Of a stretch of DNA of 39,300 nucleotides, positions 1 through 11,659 are shown piece after piece. The position numbers and the translations under genes are program-made. The notes beneath the pieces were generated by a model that was not told the DNA's origin, did not search any database, and saw only the letters and a program-made list of their open reading frames with translations. Numbering within the stretch: the stretch's first letter is position 1; every line of letters begins with the position of its first letter. This DNA comes from Methylobacterium sp. J-070 (GTDB taxonomy: Bacteria; Pseudomonadota; Alphaproteobacteria; Rhizobiales; Beijerinckiaceae): positions 1 through 39,300 of the forward strand of contig NZ_JAKSXX010000209.1 in the NCBI RefSeq assembly GCF_022829385.1. The letters are read 5' to 3'.

Positions 1-12
1 ACTCGCCTGAAA

Positions 13-42
13 GCCGGTCCGCCTCCCGCGGGCCGGCTTTTT
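13..42 (+). terminator. Rho-independent terminator of an upstream gene outside the window
   Basis: Arms at 13-22 and 28-37 pair over 10 bp with one G-U, around a 5-nt loop, and a run of five T follows. A-residues before the stem pair with the T-tract, so it could act on both strands. The first 26 nt are repeated exactly at 29864-29889. The gene it serves lies to the left and cannot be seen, although a TGA at 8-10 might be its stop. Confidence 0.8.
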
Positions 43-425
43 CGTGTCCGGACACGGCGATCCGCGCCCCGCTGCGGCCCAATGCTCCGCCGGCTCCGGC
101 GCCCGGATGGCTGCCGCTGAACCCGCACCCGTCCACCGTCCTGGCAGACCCCGCGGCACACGGGATGGAAGCGCTTCGAAACACGGGCTGACGGTGCAGA
201 CTTTGCTAGGATTCAGCCCCCGCTCATGCCGGTGCAGGGCGTGAGGTGGGCGCAGATCAATCGTCGCTGCCGCAGCCGAAGCATATCCGGCAGTGCATCC
301 AAAATGATCTCCATAAGAATAAAATTTGCGCAAGAGAGTACAATAGAAGGGCGCGCACCGGCCGCCGTTTTCCGGCATCTTCGCATGCATCAGCATCGCG
401 ACTCGGCGCTCTCGAGGTAGGCCCG
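43..425. other. Intergenic leader upstream of the first hydrolase
   Basis: I see no convincing gene in these 383 bases. A perfect 14-nt palindrome lies at 43-56, directly after the terminator. The stretch around 296-350 is distinctly richer in A+T than its surroundings and contains a TACAAT hexamer at 339-344 that could serve as a -10 box, but no good -35 box sits at the right distance. The promoter of the 426-1100 gene is probably here. Confidence 0.4.
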
Positions 426-1100
426 ATGCCACGCGTCCTCGCAGCCGAACCGTCGCCGTTGCCGTTCGACCCCGCGTCGACGGCCCTGGTGATCATCGAC
501 ATGCAGCGCGACTTCCTGGAGCTTGGCGGCTTCGGGGAGAGTCTAGGCAACGACGTATCGCTGCTCGCCGCCGCGGTCCCTCCGGCGCAGGCCGTTCTCG
601 CGGCGGCGCGCCGGGCGGACCTGCTGGTGGTGCACACCCGCGAAGGGCACCGCCCCGACCTGACCGACGCACCGCCGGCCAAGCTCGCCCGCGGCGCCCC
701 CGCCGCCCGCATCGGCGATCCCGGCCCGATGGGGCGGATCCTGATCCGCGGCGAGCCCGGCCACGCCATCATCCCCGACCTCGCCCCGCTGCCCGGCGAG
801 CCGGTGGTGGACAAGCCCGGCAAGGGCGCGTTCTACGCCACCGACCTCGCGAACATCCTGGCCGCTCGGCAGATCGCGACGCTCCTCGTCTGCGGCGTGA
901 CCACCGAGGTCTGCGTCCACACCACCGTGCGGGAGGCCAACGACCGCGGCTACCGTTGCGCCGTCATCGGAGATGCCTGCGGCTCCTACATCCCGGCCTT
1001 CCACGAGGCCGGGCTCGCGATGATCAAGGCTCAGGGCGGGATCTTCGGCTGGGTCACCGCCTCGGCCGCGGTGGTCGCGGCGCTCGACGGCGGGCCCTGA
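426..1100 (+). CDS. Isochorismatase-family cysteine hydrolase, triuret/biuret hydrolase-like
   Basis: This 224-residue cytoplasmic amidohydrolase has the triad of the isochorismatase-like family: D25 (in VIIDMQRDF), K130 (in DKPGKGAF) and C163 (in GVTTEVCVHTT). Family members cleave small amides such as ureidoacrylate, biuret, triuret and N-carbamoylsarcosine. It shares long blocks with the biuret hydrolase at 27580-28290 (TREGHRPDL, IGDPGP, RGEPG, PLPGEP) but lacks that protein's N-terminal extension and differs around residues 30-60, so it is a separate paralogue. Triuret hydrolase is my best guess because triuret is a known oxidation product of urate and this is a urate locus; the substrate is not proven. 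The ATG at 426 was chosen over upstream in-frame starts because GAGG precedes it and the family begins here. An NCS2 permease follows after 54 nt, probably in the same operon. Confidence 0.85.
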   Translation: MPRVLAAEPSPLPFDPASTALVIIDMQRDFLELGGFGESLGNDVSLLAAAVPPAQAVLAAARRADLLVVHTREGHRPDLTDAPPAKLARGAPAARIGDPGPMGRILIRGEPGHAIIPDLAPLPGEPVVDKPGKGAFYATDLANILAARQIATLLVCGVTTEVCVHTTVREANDRGYRCAVIGDACGSYIPAFHEAGLAMIKAQGGIFGWVTASAAVVAALDGGP

Positions 1101-1154
1101 TCTGCACGCCCGGCGCCGCGGGACCGCGCCGGCGCCACCCCGAAGGAGAGTGCC

Positions 1155-2747
1155 ATGGCAGATCCAACGCCACCGACGGGCCGGCCCGCGCTCTGGGTCC
1201 CGGGCGACTGGAACGCCTTCTTCGGCTTCGGCACGAACATCCTCGTCAATATGCTCGTGCTGACGGGCCTGCTGCGCTTCGTCCTCGGCATGCCCGACGG
1301 GATCACCTTCGGGCGCATCCTGCCGGCCGTCGGCCTGATGCTCTGCCTCTCGACCGCCTATTACGGCTGGCTCGGCTATCGGCTCGCCAGGACGAGCGGC
1401 CGCGACGACGTCTGCGCGCTGCCCTCCGGCATCAGCGTGCCGCACATGTTCATCGTCGTGTTCGTGATCATGCTGCCGATCAAGCTGCAGACCGGCGATC
1501 CGGTGAAGGGCTGGGAGGCCGGCCTCGCCTGGGTGTTCATCCAGAGCTTCATGCTGATGGTCGGCGGGTTCATCGCCCCCGCCGTCCGGCGCATCACCCC
1601 GCGGGCGGCGCTCCTCGGAACGCTGGCCGGCGTCTCGGTCACCTTCATCGCGATGCGCCCGGCACTGGAACTCATCCAGACGCCGGCGATCGGGGTCGTC
1701 GCCCTGGCCATCATCCTGGTCGCGTGGTTCGGCGGCGTGCGCTACCCGGGCCGGCTGCCGGCGGGCCTCGTGGCGATCCTGTTCGGGATGACGGTGGCCT
1801 GGGGGGCCAAGCTGTTCGGGCTCGACCTCGGCGGGGTGAGCGGCGCCGGCCTGTCGAGCGCGCTGCACGGCATCGGCTTCTCCGTGCCGCTTCCCGCGGT
1901 CGACCACGTCTTCGGCGGCTTCGAGTTCCTCGGGACGATCCTGGTGACGGCGATCCCCTTCGGCATCTACGACCTCGTCGAGGCGATGGACAACGTCGAG
2001 AGCGCGGAGGCGGCCGGCGACGCCTACCCGACCACCCGCGTCCTCACCGCCGACGGCGTCGTCAGCCTGATCGGCTGCCTGATGGGCAACCCGTTCATCA
2101 ACGCGGTCTACATCGGCCATCCCGGCTGGAAGGCGATGGGCGGGCGCATCGGCTACTCCTTCGCCACCGGTGTCGTCGTGCTGCTTCTGGCGTGGCTCAA
2201 CCTGATCTCGCTGATCTCCGGCGCCATTCCCCTCGTCGCGATCTCGCCGATCCTGCTCTACATCGGTATGCTGATCGGGGCGCAGGCCTTCCAGGAGACG
2301 CCGCACGCCCACGCCCCGGCGATCGTGCTGGCCTTCACGCCGCACCTGGCTGCCTGGGCCAAGACCTTGATCGACGGGGCCCTGGGTGCGGCCGGCACCA
2401 GCGCGGCCGCGGTCGGCCTCGACAAGCTCGGCCAGGTCGGCGTCCTGTACGAGGGACTCGGCGTGCTCGGTGACGGATCGATCCTCGGCGGCCTGATCCT
2501 CGGCGCGATCGCGGCGCTGATCATCGACAGGACCTTCCTCAAGGCCTCGGCCTTCGCGGCCGCGGGCGGCGTGCTGACCTTCTTCGGCTTCATGCACGGG
2601 CCGTCGGTGGGCTTTGCCGTGAAGCCGGTGCTGGCCCTGGCCTACATGCTGGTGGCGGGGCTGCTGCTGGCCGTGGCCCGCGGCGCGGTCTCGCTGCCGG
2701 TTCTGACACGGCAGGCGGATCCGCACGTGCGTGCGCCGGCGGAATGA
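1155..2747 (+). CDS. NCS2-family purine/xanthine/uracil-type permease
   Basis: This is a 530-residue inner-membrane protein made mostly of hydrophobic helices. The N-terminal part (LWVPGDWNAFFGFGTNILVN), an ALPSGIS segment in the first third and a long helical core resemble the AzgA/GhxP-like branch of the nucleobase:cation symporter-2 family, which brings in hypoxanthine, guanine, adenine or related heterocycles with protons. The start is well supported by AAGGAG at 1142-1147. It follows the cysteine hydrolase at 426-1100, so it probably supplies either a purine or that hydrolase's substrate. It is only distantly like the second NCS2 permease at 19291-20718, so the two are unlikely to be recent duplicates. 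The substrate cannot be read from sequence. Confidence 0.85.
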   Translation: MADPTPPTGRPALWVPGDWNAFFGFGTNILVNMLVLTGLLRFVLGMPDGITFGRILPAVGLMLCLSTAYYGWLGYRLARTSGRDDVCALPSGISVPHMFIVVFVIMLPIKLQTGDPVKGWEAGLAWVFIQSFMLMVGGFIAPAVRRITPRAALLGTLAGVSVTFIAMRPALELIQTPAIGVVALAIILVAWFGGVRYPGRLPAGLVAILFGMTVAWGAKLFGLDLGGVSGAGLSSALHGIGFSVPLPAVDHVFGGFEFLGTILVTAIPFGIYDLVEAMDNVESAEAAGDAYPTTRVLTADGVVSLIGCLMGNPFINAVYIGHPGWKAMGGRIGYSFATGVVVLLLAWLNLISLISGAIPLVAISPILLYIGMLIGAQAFQETPHAHAPAIVLAFTPHLAAWAKTLIDGALGAAGTSAAAVGLDKLGQVGVLYEGLGVLGDGSILGGLILGAIAALIIDRTFLKASAFAAAGGVLTFFGFMHGPSVGFAVKPVLALAYMLVAGLLLAVARGAVSLPVLTRQADPHVRAPAE

Positions 2748-2975
2748 GGCTTCGGCCGCGGACCCGATGCGTCGTCCCGGGCGGCGAGGGGTCATCCCCA
2801 TCCCCCCGACCCCGTCGCGGGCCGCCCCCTGCCTTGCGCGAGCGGACGATCGGCCGAGGCGACGAAGGCGGCCTGACCGACCCGGGTGCCGGTGTTGACG
2901 CGGTCGATCGGAACCGGTGATCAAGACGGGTGCACGCCGATCGGCGGCCGTACGATCGCTCGCGGAGGAAGTGCC

Positions 2976-3869
2976 GTGATCCAGGACGAGATGGCAGCGC
3001 GGGTCGCCGCGGACGGCTTCATCGCGGCGCTCGACCAGAGCGGCGGGTCGAGCCCGGGCGCGTTGCGCCTCTACGGCATCCCGAGCAGCGCCTACGACGG
3101 CGAGGCGGAGATGTTCGCGCTGATCCACGCGATGCGCGTGCGCATCATGACGTCGCCCGCCTTCACGGGCGCGAAGGTGCTGGGCGCGATCCTGTTCGAG
3201 GGCACGATGGACGGCACGGCCGCTGGCCGGCCCGTTCCGGCCTTCCTGTGGGAGGAACGCGGGATCGTGCCGTTCCTCAAGGTCGACAAGGGCCTCGCCC
3301 CCGAGGACGACGGCGTGAACGTGATGAAGCCGATGCCGGATCTCGACGCGCTCCTCGACCGCGCCGTCCGGCTCGGCGTCTATGGTACGAAGATGCGCTC
3401 GGTCATCAGCGCGCCGTCCGAGCGGGGCATCGCCGCCGTCGTGGAGCAGCAGTTCGCGATCGCGGACCGGATCGCCGCGCACGGTCTCATGCCGATCATC
3501 GAACCCGAAGTGTCGATCACGAGCGTCGACAAGCCCGGTGCCGAGGCGATCCTCCTCGCCGATTTGGCGCGGCGGCTCGACGCGCTGCCCGCAGCGCGGC
3601 AAGTGATGCTGAAGCTCACCCTGCCCGATGTGAGCGACCTCTACATGCCGTTGACCCATCATCCGCGGGTGGCGCGGGTGGTCGCGCTGTCGGGCGGCTA
3701 CGCACGTGATGAAGCCTGCGCGAAGCTGGCCCTCAACCACGGCGTGATCGCCAGCTTCTCACGGGCTCTCAGTGAGGGGCTCACGGTCGACATGGGCGAG
3801 GGCGCATTCGACGCGACGCTCGCCTCGGCCATCGACGCGATCTACACGGCATCCGTGGAAAAGCATTAG
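2976..3869 (+). CDS. fda: Fructose-bisphosphate aldolase class I
   Basis: This 297-residue protein matches the bacterial Schiff-base aldolase family (COG3588 type, as in Staphylococcus FdaB) along its whole length. Visible landmarks are GFIAALDQSGGSSP near residues 14-27, GAILFEGTMD, VPFLKVDKGL, the YGTKMRS strand, PIIEPEV and VMLKLTLP with the probable Schiff-base lysine K213. It reversibly splits fructose 1,6-bisphosphate into glyceraldehyde 3-phosphate and dihydroxyacetone phosphate in the cytosol. The GTG at 2976 is preferred because GGAGGAA lies five bases upstream; an ATG at 2991 is the alternative. A TTGACG at 2895-2900 could be a -35 box. It sits next to zwf, so the pair is a carbon-metabolism island inside purine genes. 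Confidence 0.95.
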   Translation: MIQDEMAARVAADGFIAALDQSGGSSPGALRLYGIPSSAYDGEAEMFALIHAMRVRIMTSPAFTGAKVLGAILFEGTMDGTAAGRPVPAFLWEERGIVPFLKVDKGLAPEDDGVNVMKPMPDLDALLDRAVRLGVYGTKMRSVISAPSERGIAAVVEQQFAIADRIAAHGLMPIIEPEVSITSVDKPGAEAILLADLARRLDALPAARQVMLKLTLPDVSDLYMPLTHHPRVARVVALSGGYARDEACAKLALNHGVIASFSRALSEGLTVDMGEGAFDATLASAIDAIYTASVEKH

Positions 3870-4154
3870 CCTTCAGGTCGCGGCGATCGGCCGGCGGGCG
3901 CCGGGACGACGTTGAGATCCGGCGCGGATCGCGTGTCCGCGTCGGGTTCTTGCGCCGTGAGGGCTGCGTCCACGGGTCGAGACCGCGCGACGTTGCCCGC
4001 CTGCGCGCGGCCACGCGGCTTCCGGCCGAGGTCGCGTCGCCCCCCCCCGTTACGGAGGGCCCGCCGGCGCCCACCCGCGGCCCCGCGCCGAACGGAGGGT
4101 CGTCTGGTCCCGCCGTGGCGGGCTTGGCACCGTCGTTGCGGAGCCGCTCACCGC

Positions 4155-5648
4155 ATGACCCCTGTCGTCTCGCGGAGCGGGCCGGTGAAGAAACTGCCTC
4201 CCGATGTCGGGCCGAAGCACCCGCAGGTCGTCGTCCTGTTCGGCGCGACCGGGGACCTCGCCCAACGCAAGCTCCTGCCCGGACTGTTCCACCTGGTCGG
4301 CGCGGGCTTCATCCCGGCCTGCAGGATCATCGGTGTGTCCCTGGACGACCTGGACGCCCACGGCTTCCGGACCCTGGCACGCGGGGCCCTCGATCGGTTT
4401 GCCACGCGCCGCACCGGCGACGAGACGTGGGCGGCGTTCTCGGAGATCCTCGATTACGTGCCGATCGCGGCGGGGCCGGCGGCCCTGCGCGAGGCCGTGG
4501 ATCGGGCGCGGGGCAGCCTGGGCGATGAGAGCCGCCTTCTGCACTATCTCAGCGTGCCCCCGGCCGCGGCCCTCTCGGCGGTCGGGATGCTCTCGGACGC
4601 CGATCTCGCCAGGGGCTCGCGGGTCGTCATGGAGAAGCCGTTCGGCGTCGATCTGGAGAGCGCCGTCGCGTTGAACGCGCGGTTGCACGCGGTGTTCGAC
4701 GAGGCCCAGATCTTCCGGATCGACCACTTCCTCGGCAAGGAGCCGGCCCAGAACATCCTGGCGTTTCGCTTCGCCAACGGCCTGTTCGAGCCCATCTGGA
4801 ACCGCAACTTCATCGACCACGTGCAGATCGACGTGCCGGAGACGCTCGGCCTGGGCACCCGCTCGGCCTTCTATGAGGCCACCGGCGCCTACCGGGACAT
4901 GGTGGTGACCCACCTGTTCCAGATCCTGGGCTTCATGGCCATGGAAGCGCCGACGTCCCTCGAGCCGGCGCCGATCTCGGAGGAGAAGAACAAGGTCTTC
5001 CGCTCGATGCTGCCCCTGGATCCGCGCGATGTGGTTCGCGGCCAATACAGCGGCTACCGCGCCGAACCCGGCGTCGATCCGGAATCCGACACCGAGACGC
5101 TCATCGCGCTCAAATGCCAGATCGACAACTGGCGCTGGGCCGGCGTCCCGTTCTACCTGCGCACCGGCAAGCGGATGGCGGAGGGCCAGCGGATCATCTC
5201 GATCGCCTTTCGCGAGCCGCCCAAGAGCATGTTCCCGGCAAATTCCGGTGTCGGTGCACAGGGGCCCGACCACCTCACCTTCGACCTCGCCGACGCGGCG
5301 AAAATGTCCCTTTCGTTCTATGGCAAGCGGCCGGGACCGGGGATGCGGCTCGACAAGCAGAGCCTGCAGTTCTCGATGCGCGACACCGGGCTGGCCGGCG
5401 ATGTTCTGGAGGCCTACGAGCGGCTGATCCTCGACGCGATGCGCGGCGACCGCACGCTGTTCACCAGCGCAGAGGGCATCGAACGCCTGTGGGCGGTATC
5501 GGTCCCGCTCCTCGAAGCTCCGCCCCCGGTACGGCTGTACGAGCCGGGCTCGTGGGGACCGAAGTCGATCCACCAGCTGGTGGCGCCCTACGCGTGGCGT
5601 CTGCCGTTCGAGCGGGCCTGGCGGAACTCGATCCCCGCCGAGGGATGA
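4155..5648 (+). CDS. zwf: Glucose-6-phosphate 1-dehydrogenase
   Basis: This 497-residue enzyme oxidises glucose 6-phosphate to 6-phosphogluconolactone with NAD(P)+, feeding the oxidative pentose phosphate and Entner-Doudoroff routes. The N-terminal Rossmann motif GATGDLAQRK (about 30-39) and the substrate-binding signature RIDHFLGKE (188-196, with catalytic-site H191) are intact, and the length is normal. Further conserved blocks are the MEKPFG strand and the RTGKRM segment near the C-terminus. The ATG at 4155 has a distant GGAG; an in-frame GTG at 4185 has a GGAG at better spacing and could be the real start. The 285 bases before it hold no gene I can recognise. The usual partners pgl and edd are absent, so it is probably expressed alone or with fda. 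Confidence 0.96.
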   Translation: MTPVVSRSGPVKKLPPDVGPKHPQVVVLFGATGDLAQRKLLPGLFHLVGAGFIPACRIIGVSLDDLDAHGFRTLARGALDRFATRRTGDETWAAFSEILDYVPIAAGPAALREAVDRARGSLGDESRLLHYLSVPPAAALSAVGMLSDADLARGSRVVMEKPFGVDLESAVALNARLHAVFDEAQIFRIDHFLGKEPAQNILAFRFANGLFEPIWNRNFIDHVQIDVPETLGLGTRSAFYEATGAYRDMVVTHLFQILGFMAMEAPTSLEPAPISEEKNKVFRSMLPLDPRDVVRGQYSGYRAEPGVDPESDTETLIALKCQIDNWRWAGVPFYLRTGKRMAEGQRIISIAFREPPKSMFPANSGVGAQGPDHLTFDLADAAKMSLSFYGKRPGPGMRLDKQSLQFSMRDTGLAGDVLEAYERLILDAMRGDRTLFTSAEGIERLWAVSVPLLEAPPPVRLYEPGSWGPKSIHQLVAPYAWRLPFERAWRNSIPAEG

Positions 5649-5786
5649 GCGGGCGCGCGCCATCCATCGAACCGCATGGCGGATCGGGCAGACCTCGCCG
5701 GCGCTCCCCGATGTCGGGGCCGGGCTGGGACCGACGATTGCGGGCGTTCAAGCGGTCGAGACGACAGGCCCGTTCCGCAAGCCCGA

Positions 5787-6029
5787 TCAGGAGTTCACCC
5801 GCTTGGGGATCGGACGTCCGCGACAGGCAGCGCGAAATTGTTGCCGCGATAGACCGTGCATGCTGCGCCGGTCGGCCTGCTGCGTGCAGGCGGTCTTGCG
5901 GTCCGCCTTGTTCAGTTCCTTGGTCCCCGTGGTCGGCACGTCCGTCGGAGAGGGTGCGGTGTAGCTCTGTGCCAGACCCGTCGCCGGCAGCGCGAGGAGC
6001 AGGGAGAGCCCGAGACACAACCGACGCAT
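5787..6029 (-). CDS. Small exported PsiF-repeat-like protein
   Basis: This 80-residue protein has a Sec signal peptide (MRRLCLGLSLLLALPATGLA, cleavage probably before QSYTAP). The mature part carries a pattern of basic residues with two cysteines, R-K-x-x-C then R-x-x-F-x-x-x-C, that resembles the PsiF repeat found in small phosphate-starvation proteins. The function of that family is unknown. GGAGGGG lies just before the ATG at 6029, so translation from here is well supported. It follows guaD on the same strand after 62 nt and is convergent with zwf. Its start of mature chain, QSYTAP, recurs in the small exported protein at 22796-23056. Confidence 0.75.
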   Translation of the reverse strand: MRRLCLGLSLLLALPATGLAQSYTAPSPTDVPTTGTKELNKADRKTACTQQADRRSMHGLSRQQFRAACRGRPIPKRVNS

Positions 6030-6091
6030 AAGACCCCTCCGAATGACTGTTGCCGCCAAGCAATCGTCGCGCCAGAACGTCGGTGACCCAT

Positions 6092-7482
6092 CTAAACCGC
6101 GGTGCGCCGGGCAGCGGTGGGAGGCGCGGGGTAGCGCAGCGGATCGGTGGCGCTGCGGGCGTCGTAGACACACTCACCCGCCACCCAGGTCGCCCGGACC
6201 GTGCGATGATCGCCGAGCGTCATCAGGACGAACAACAGGTCCTCGATGTCCTGGCAGGTGCCGGTGCGGAAGCCGAGCAGCGGCGTCGCCGCGAGATCGA
6301 GGACGCAGAGATCGGCCTCGTAACCCGGGGCGATCCGGCCGATCCGGTCGTCGAGGCGCAGGGCTTCGGCACCGCCCAGCGTCGCGAGCCAGAACGCCCG
6401 CAGCGCGTCGAGCCGGGTCCCCCGCAGGGCCGCGACCTTGTAGGCGTCGCCCAGGGTCTTGAGCAGCGACAGCGTGGTGCCCGCGCCGACATCGGTCCCG
6501 AGGCCGACGCGCACCGGCCGCCGGGGATCCAGCGCATCGAACAGCCGGAACAGGCCGCTGCCCAGGAACCCGTTCGAGGTCGGGCAATGGGCGATCGCCG
6601 CACCGGCGGTGTGGCAGGTGCAGAAGTCGTCCTCGTTCATATGGATCGCGTGGCCGAAGACGCTGCGCGGACCGACGAGCCCCGATTGGGCGTAGACGTC
6701 GAGGTAGCTCGCCCGGTCGGGGAACAGCGCCCTGACCCATGCGATCTCGTCGATGGTCTCGCACAGGTGCGTCTGGAGGAAGAGCCCGTCGTGCTCGCGC
6801 AGGAGCGCCCCGGCCGCGTCGAGCTGCGCCGGCGTGCAGGACGGGGCGAAGCGGGGCGTGACGGCGTAGAGTTGCCGCCCGCGTCCGTGCCAGCGCGCGA
6901 TGAGGGCCTTGCTCTCGTCGTAACCGCGCTGCGCCGTATCCAGGAGGGCGGCCGGGGCATTGCGGTCCATCAGCACCTTGCCGGCGATCATCCGGGTGTT
7001 GAACCGCTCGGACTCCGCGAAGAAGGCCTCCACGGAGCCGGGATGGACCGTGCAGTAGACCATCGCGGTGGTCGTCCCGGCCCCCAGGATCTCGCGGAAG
7101 AACAGCTTCGCGACCCGTTCCGCATGGGCTTGATCGGCGAACGCGAGCTCGGCCGGGAAGGTGTATTTGTCGAGCCATGCCAGCAACTGCTCGCCGTACG
7201 AGGCGATCATCTGCAACTGCGGGTAATGGACATGGGTGTCGATCAGCCCCGGCAGGATCAGCGCGTTCTCGTAGCGCGTGACCGGGACGCCGGGCGGGAG
7301 CCGACCGACCAGGGCGTCATAGGGTCCCACGGCCGCGATCCGACCCTCCTCGATCAGGATGAGGGCGTCCTCGACGTGGTCCAGGCAGCCGTCGGCCAGG
7401 AACGGATTGCCGGACAGGCTCGCCGCGCGGCCGCGCAGGGCCCGGCACGGCGATGCCGCCGATCCGGGCGTCGCGTCGCGCG

Positions 7483-7492
<10 letters not shown>
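6092..7492 (-). CDS. guaD: Guanine deaminase
   Basis: This 466-residue amidohydrolase deaminates guanine to xanthine and ammonia, which feeds the xanthine dehydrogenase encoded just upstream. Metal-binding motifs of the family are all visible: THVH at residues 86-89 within PGLIDTHVHYPQ, the HLCE block (FLQTHLCE), FGHAIHM, and the GLGTDVGAG aspartate block. The adjacent HCPTSNGFLGSG segment is typical of guanine deaminases. The ATG at 7492 overlaps the end of the xanthine dehydrogenase gene by 10 nt, so the two are translationally coupled. The open frame continues upstream without a stop to 9829, but that extension is the shadow of the dehydrogenase gene in another frame. The protein is slightly longer than the usual 430-450 residues, because of its N-terminus. 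Confidence 0.95.
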
Positions 7493-10223
<2,731 letters not shown>

Positions 10224-10227
<4 letters not shown>

Positions 10228-11051
10228 GCCGCCGGCTCCCCGGCCAACGCGTCGCGGATCTCGCGCGCGAGGTGGCGCGTCACGGCGCGGCGCCAGTCCG
10301 GCCGGCCGTGGACGTCGTCGTAGTACAGGTCGTCCGGGATCGCCGCGTCGAGCGTCCGCGCCAGGACGTCGCCCTCCGGCAGCCCGGCGAAGGCGAGCCG
10401 CAGCGGACGCGTCACGGAGGCCGTAACGGTGAGCGCGAACCCGCCGCCGCGGTCGCGGGTGCCGATCAGGAGCGCCCCGGAGCGGCCGTTCGGGCTGAGG
10501 CTGGCGCGCCGGAACGCGGTCCGGCGCGTCAGGGCGGCGGCCGGCAGGAACACGCCGCGGAGGATCTCGCCCGGACGCAGGGCGGTCCGCTGCGGGGCGA
10601 GGACGAGGTCGGTCACCGGCAGGTCGCGCTCCGCCCCGTCCGGCGACCAGATCCGGCAGACGCCTTCGAGCGCGGTGGCGAGCGCGATCATCGGGCCGGC
10701 CGGGAGGGCGAGGCAGAGGTTGCCGCCGACCGTGGCGACGGTCCAGATCTTGAAGGATCCCAGCAGGGCCCGGCAGCACTGCCCCACCAGCAGCGCGGCG
10801 GTCCAGTCCGCCGGCAGCTCCAGCCGATCGAGCTGCGCGATCGTGCACGTCGCCGCGAGGGTGAGGCCGTCCGCGTCGATCCTGTGCGGGGGCCAGCCGA
10901 GGCTCGCCAGGTCGACGAGCCGGCGCGTCCCGGGCTGCGGCTCCGAGAACAGCCACGTCCCCCCGGCCACGAACGCGTCGCCTCCGGACCAGTCCGGCAG
11001 CTCGCTCCGGCTGTGGGGCCGGAGAACGGTCTCGATCGTGTTGAGGTCCAT
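10224..11051 (-). CDS. Xanthine dehydrogenase FAD-binding subunit
   Basis: This 275-residue protein is the flavin subunit of a molybdenum hydroxylase. It has the two FAD-binding motifs of the family: AGGTWL near residue 30 and TVATVGGNLCLALPAG near residue 105. A C-terminal CO-dehydrogenase flavoprotein-like domain follows. It passes electrons from the iron-sulfur clusters of the neighbouring subunit to NAD+ or another acceptor. It is the first gene of a leftward operon (FAD subunit, FeS/Mo subunit, guaD) whose members overlap by a few bases. GAGGGGG directly before the ATG at 11051 is a strong ribosome binding site. The protein is on the short side for the family, and the usual C-terminal length should be compared. 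Confidence 0.9.
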
Positions 11052-11096
11052 GCCCCCTCGCGGGACGGGTCTGTGCGGGTCGCCGCCTCGCAATAT

Positions 11097-11304
11097 ACCT
11101 GCCGGGCTTGTCGGCCACCGGCTCCCCGGGCCGGGATCGCCGATGCCGGCGGACGGCGCACCGCGGGCGAGCTCGGCGCGGGACATCCGACAGGTCCGGC
11201 CGGTGTCCCTCCCGCGTGCGGACGACCGGCATACCGACCCGCCGGGCCGCTGCCACCGGCGCTGCGGCGGGTGCGGCGGCGGACGCCAGGAGGGCGACGT
11301 TCCG
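11097..11304 (-). pseudogene. Decayed cysteine hydrolase fragment (third isochorismatase-family copy)
   Basis: Reading leftward, one frame gives VALLASAAAP...AAARRVGMPVVRTREGHRPDLSDVP, then another gives AELARGAPSAGIGDPGP, then the first frame resumes with GEPVADKPG. These blocks line up in order with residues 44-134 of the hydrolase at 426-1100 (DVSLLAAA, TREGHRPDLTD, AKLARGAPAARIGDPGP, GEPVVDKPG). A frameshift lies after LSDVP, and the stretch between GDPGP and GEPV is deleted. The N-terminal catalytic aspartate region and the cysteine half are gone. The remnant sits just upstream of the xanthine dehydrogenase FAD gene, on the same strand, so an intact copy may once have led that operon. 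Confidence 0.8.
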
Positions 11305-11562
11305 GCCCGATGATGCCGTCGCACGCCGCGCAGGACATGCGGCTCTGTCACCGCGCGCAAATCGTGTCCGCGGCGAAGCCTTATCGGCACCACGAGCAGG
11401 CAACGCTCAGAATGGCCACGTTTGCCGCAGGGGCCCGCCCGCCGGGCCGGCAAGCCGGGCCCCGAGGATGGCCTCGCACAGGGCCGTCGGCTGGACGAGC
11501 CGCCGGCCCGAACCCCCGACGGTGGGCACGACGCGCCGGGACGGGCAGGATGTGTTGTGTTT

Positions 11563-11587
11563 TTGCGACGGGTGCGGAAGTCGTCGC
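11563..11587. promoter_or_regulatory. Inverted repeat, candidate operator between divergent operons
   Basis: TGCGACG at 11563-11569 is repeated in inverted orientation as CGTCGCA at 11581-11587, with 11 bases between. It lies in the 608-base region between the leftward xanthine dehydrogenase operon and the rightward channel/importer operon, 72 bases before the channel start. The spacing suits a dimeric regulator bound to one helix face. The rest of this region holds the pseudogene at 11097-11304 and no other gene. No binding protein can be assigned from sequence. Confidence 0.4.
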
Positions 11588-11659
11588 AGGCAATCTGATC
11601 AATGGCATATCGGTTGCTGCTCGCCGTCTCAGCTTTTCGAAACTCGGGGGATCGAGGCG

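Noticed and set aside
44..420. Two short frames before the first hydrolase
   Set aside because: They have no ribosome binding site, signal peptide or family pattern, and they overlap the palindrome and probable promoter region.
543..3740. Very long open frame on the minus strand (1065 codons)
   Set aside because: It lies opposite the hydrolase, NCS2 permease and aldolase genes, is full of R, H, D and E in a low-complexity pattern, and has no family motif. It is an effect of high GC content.
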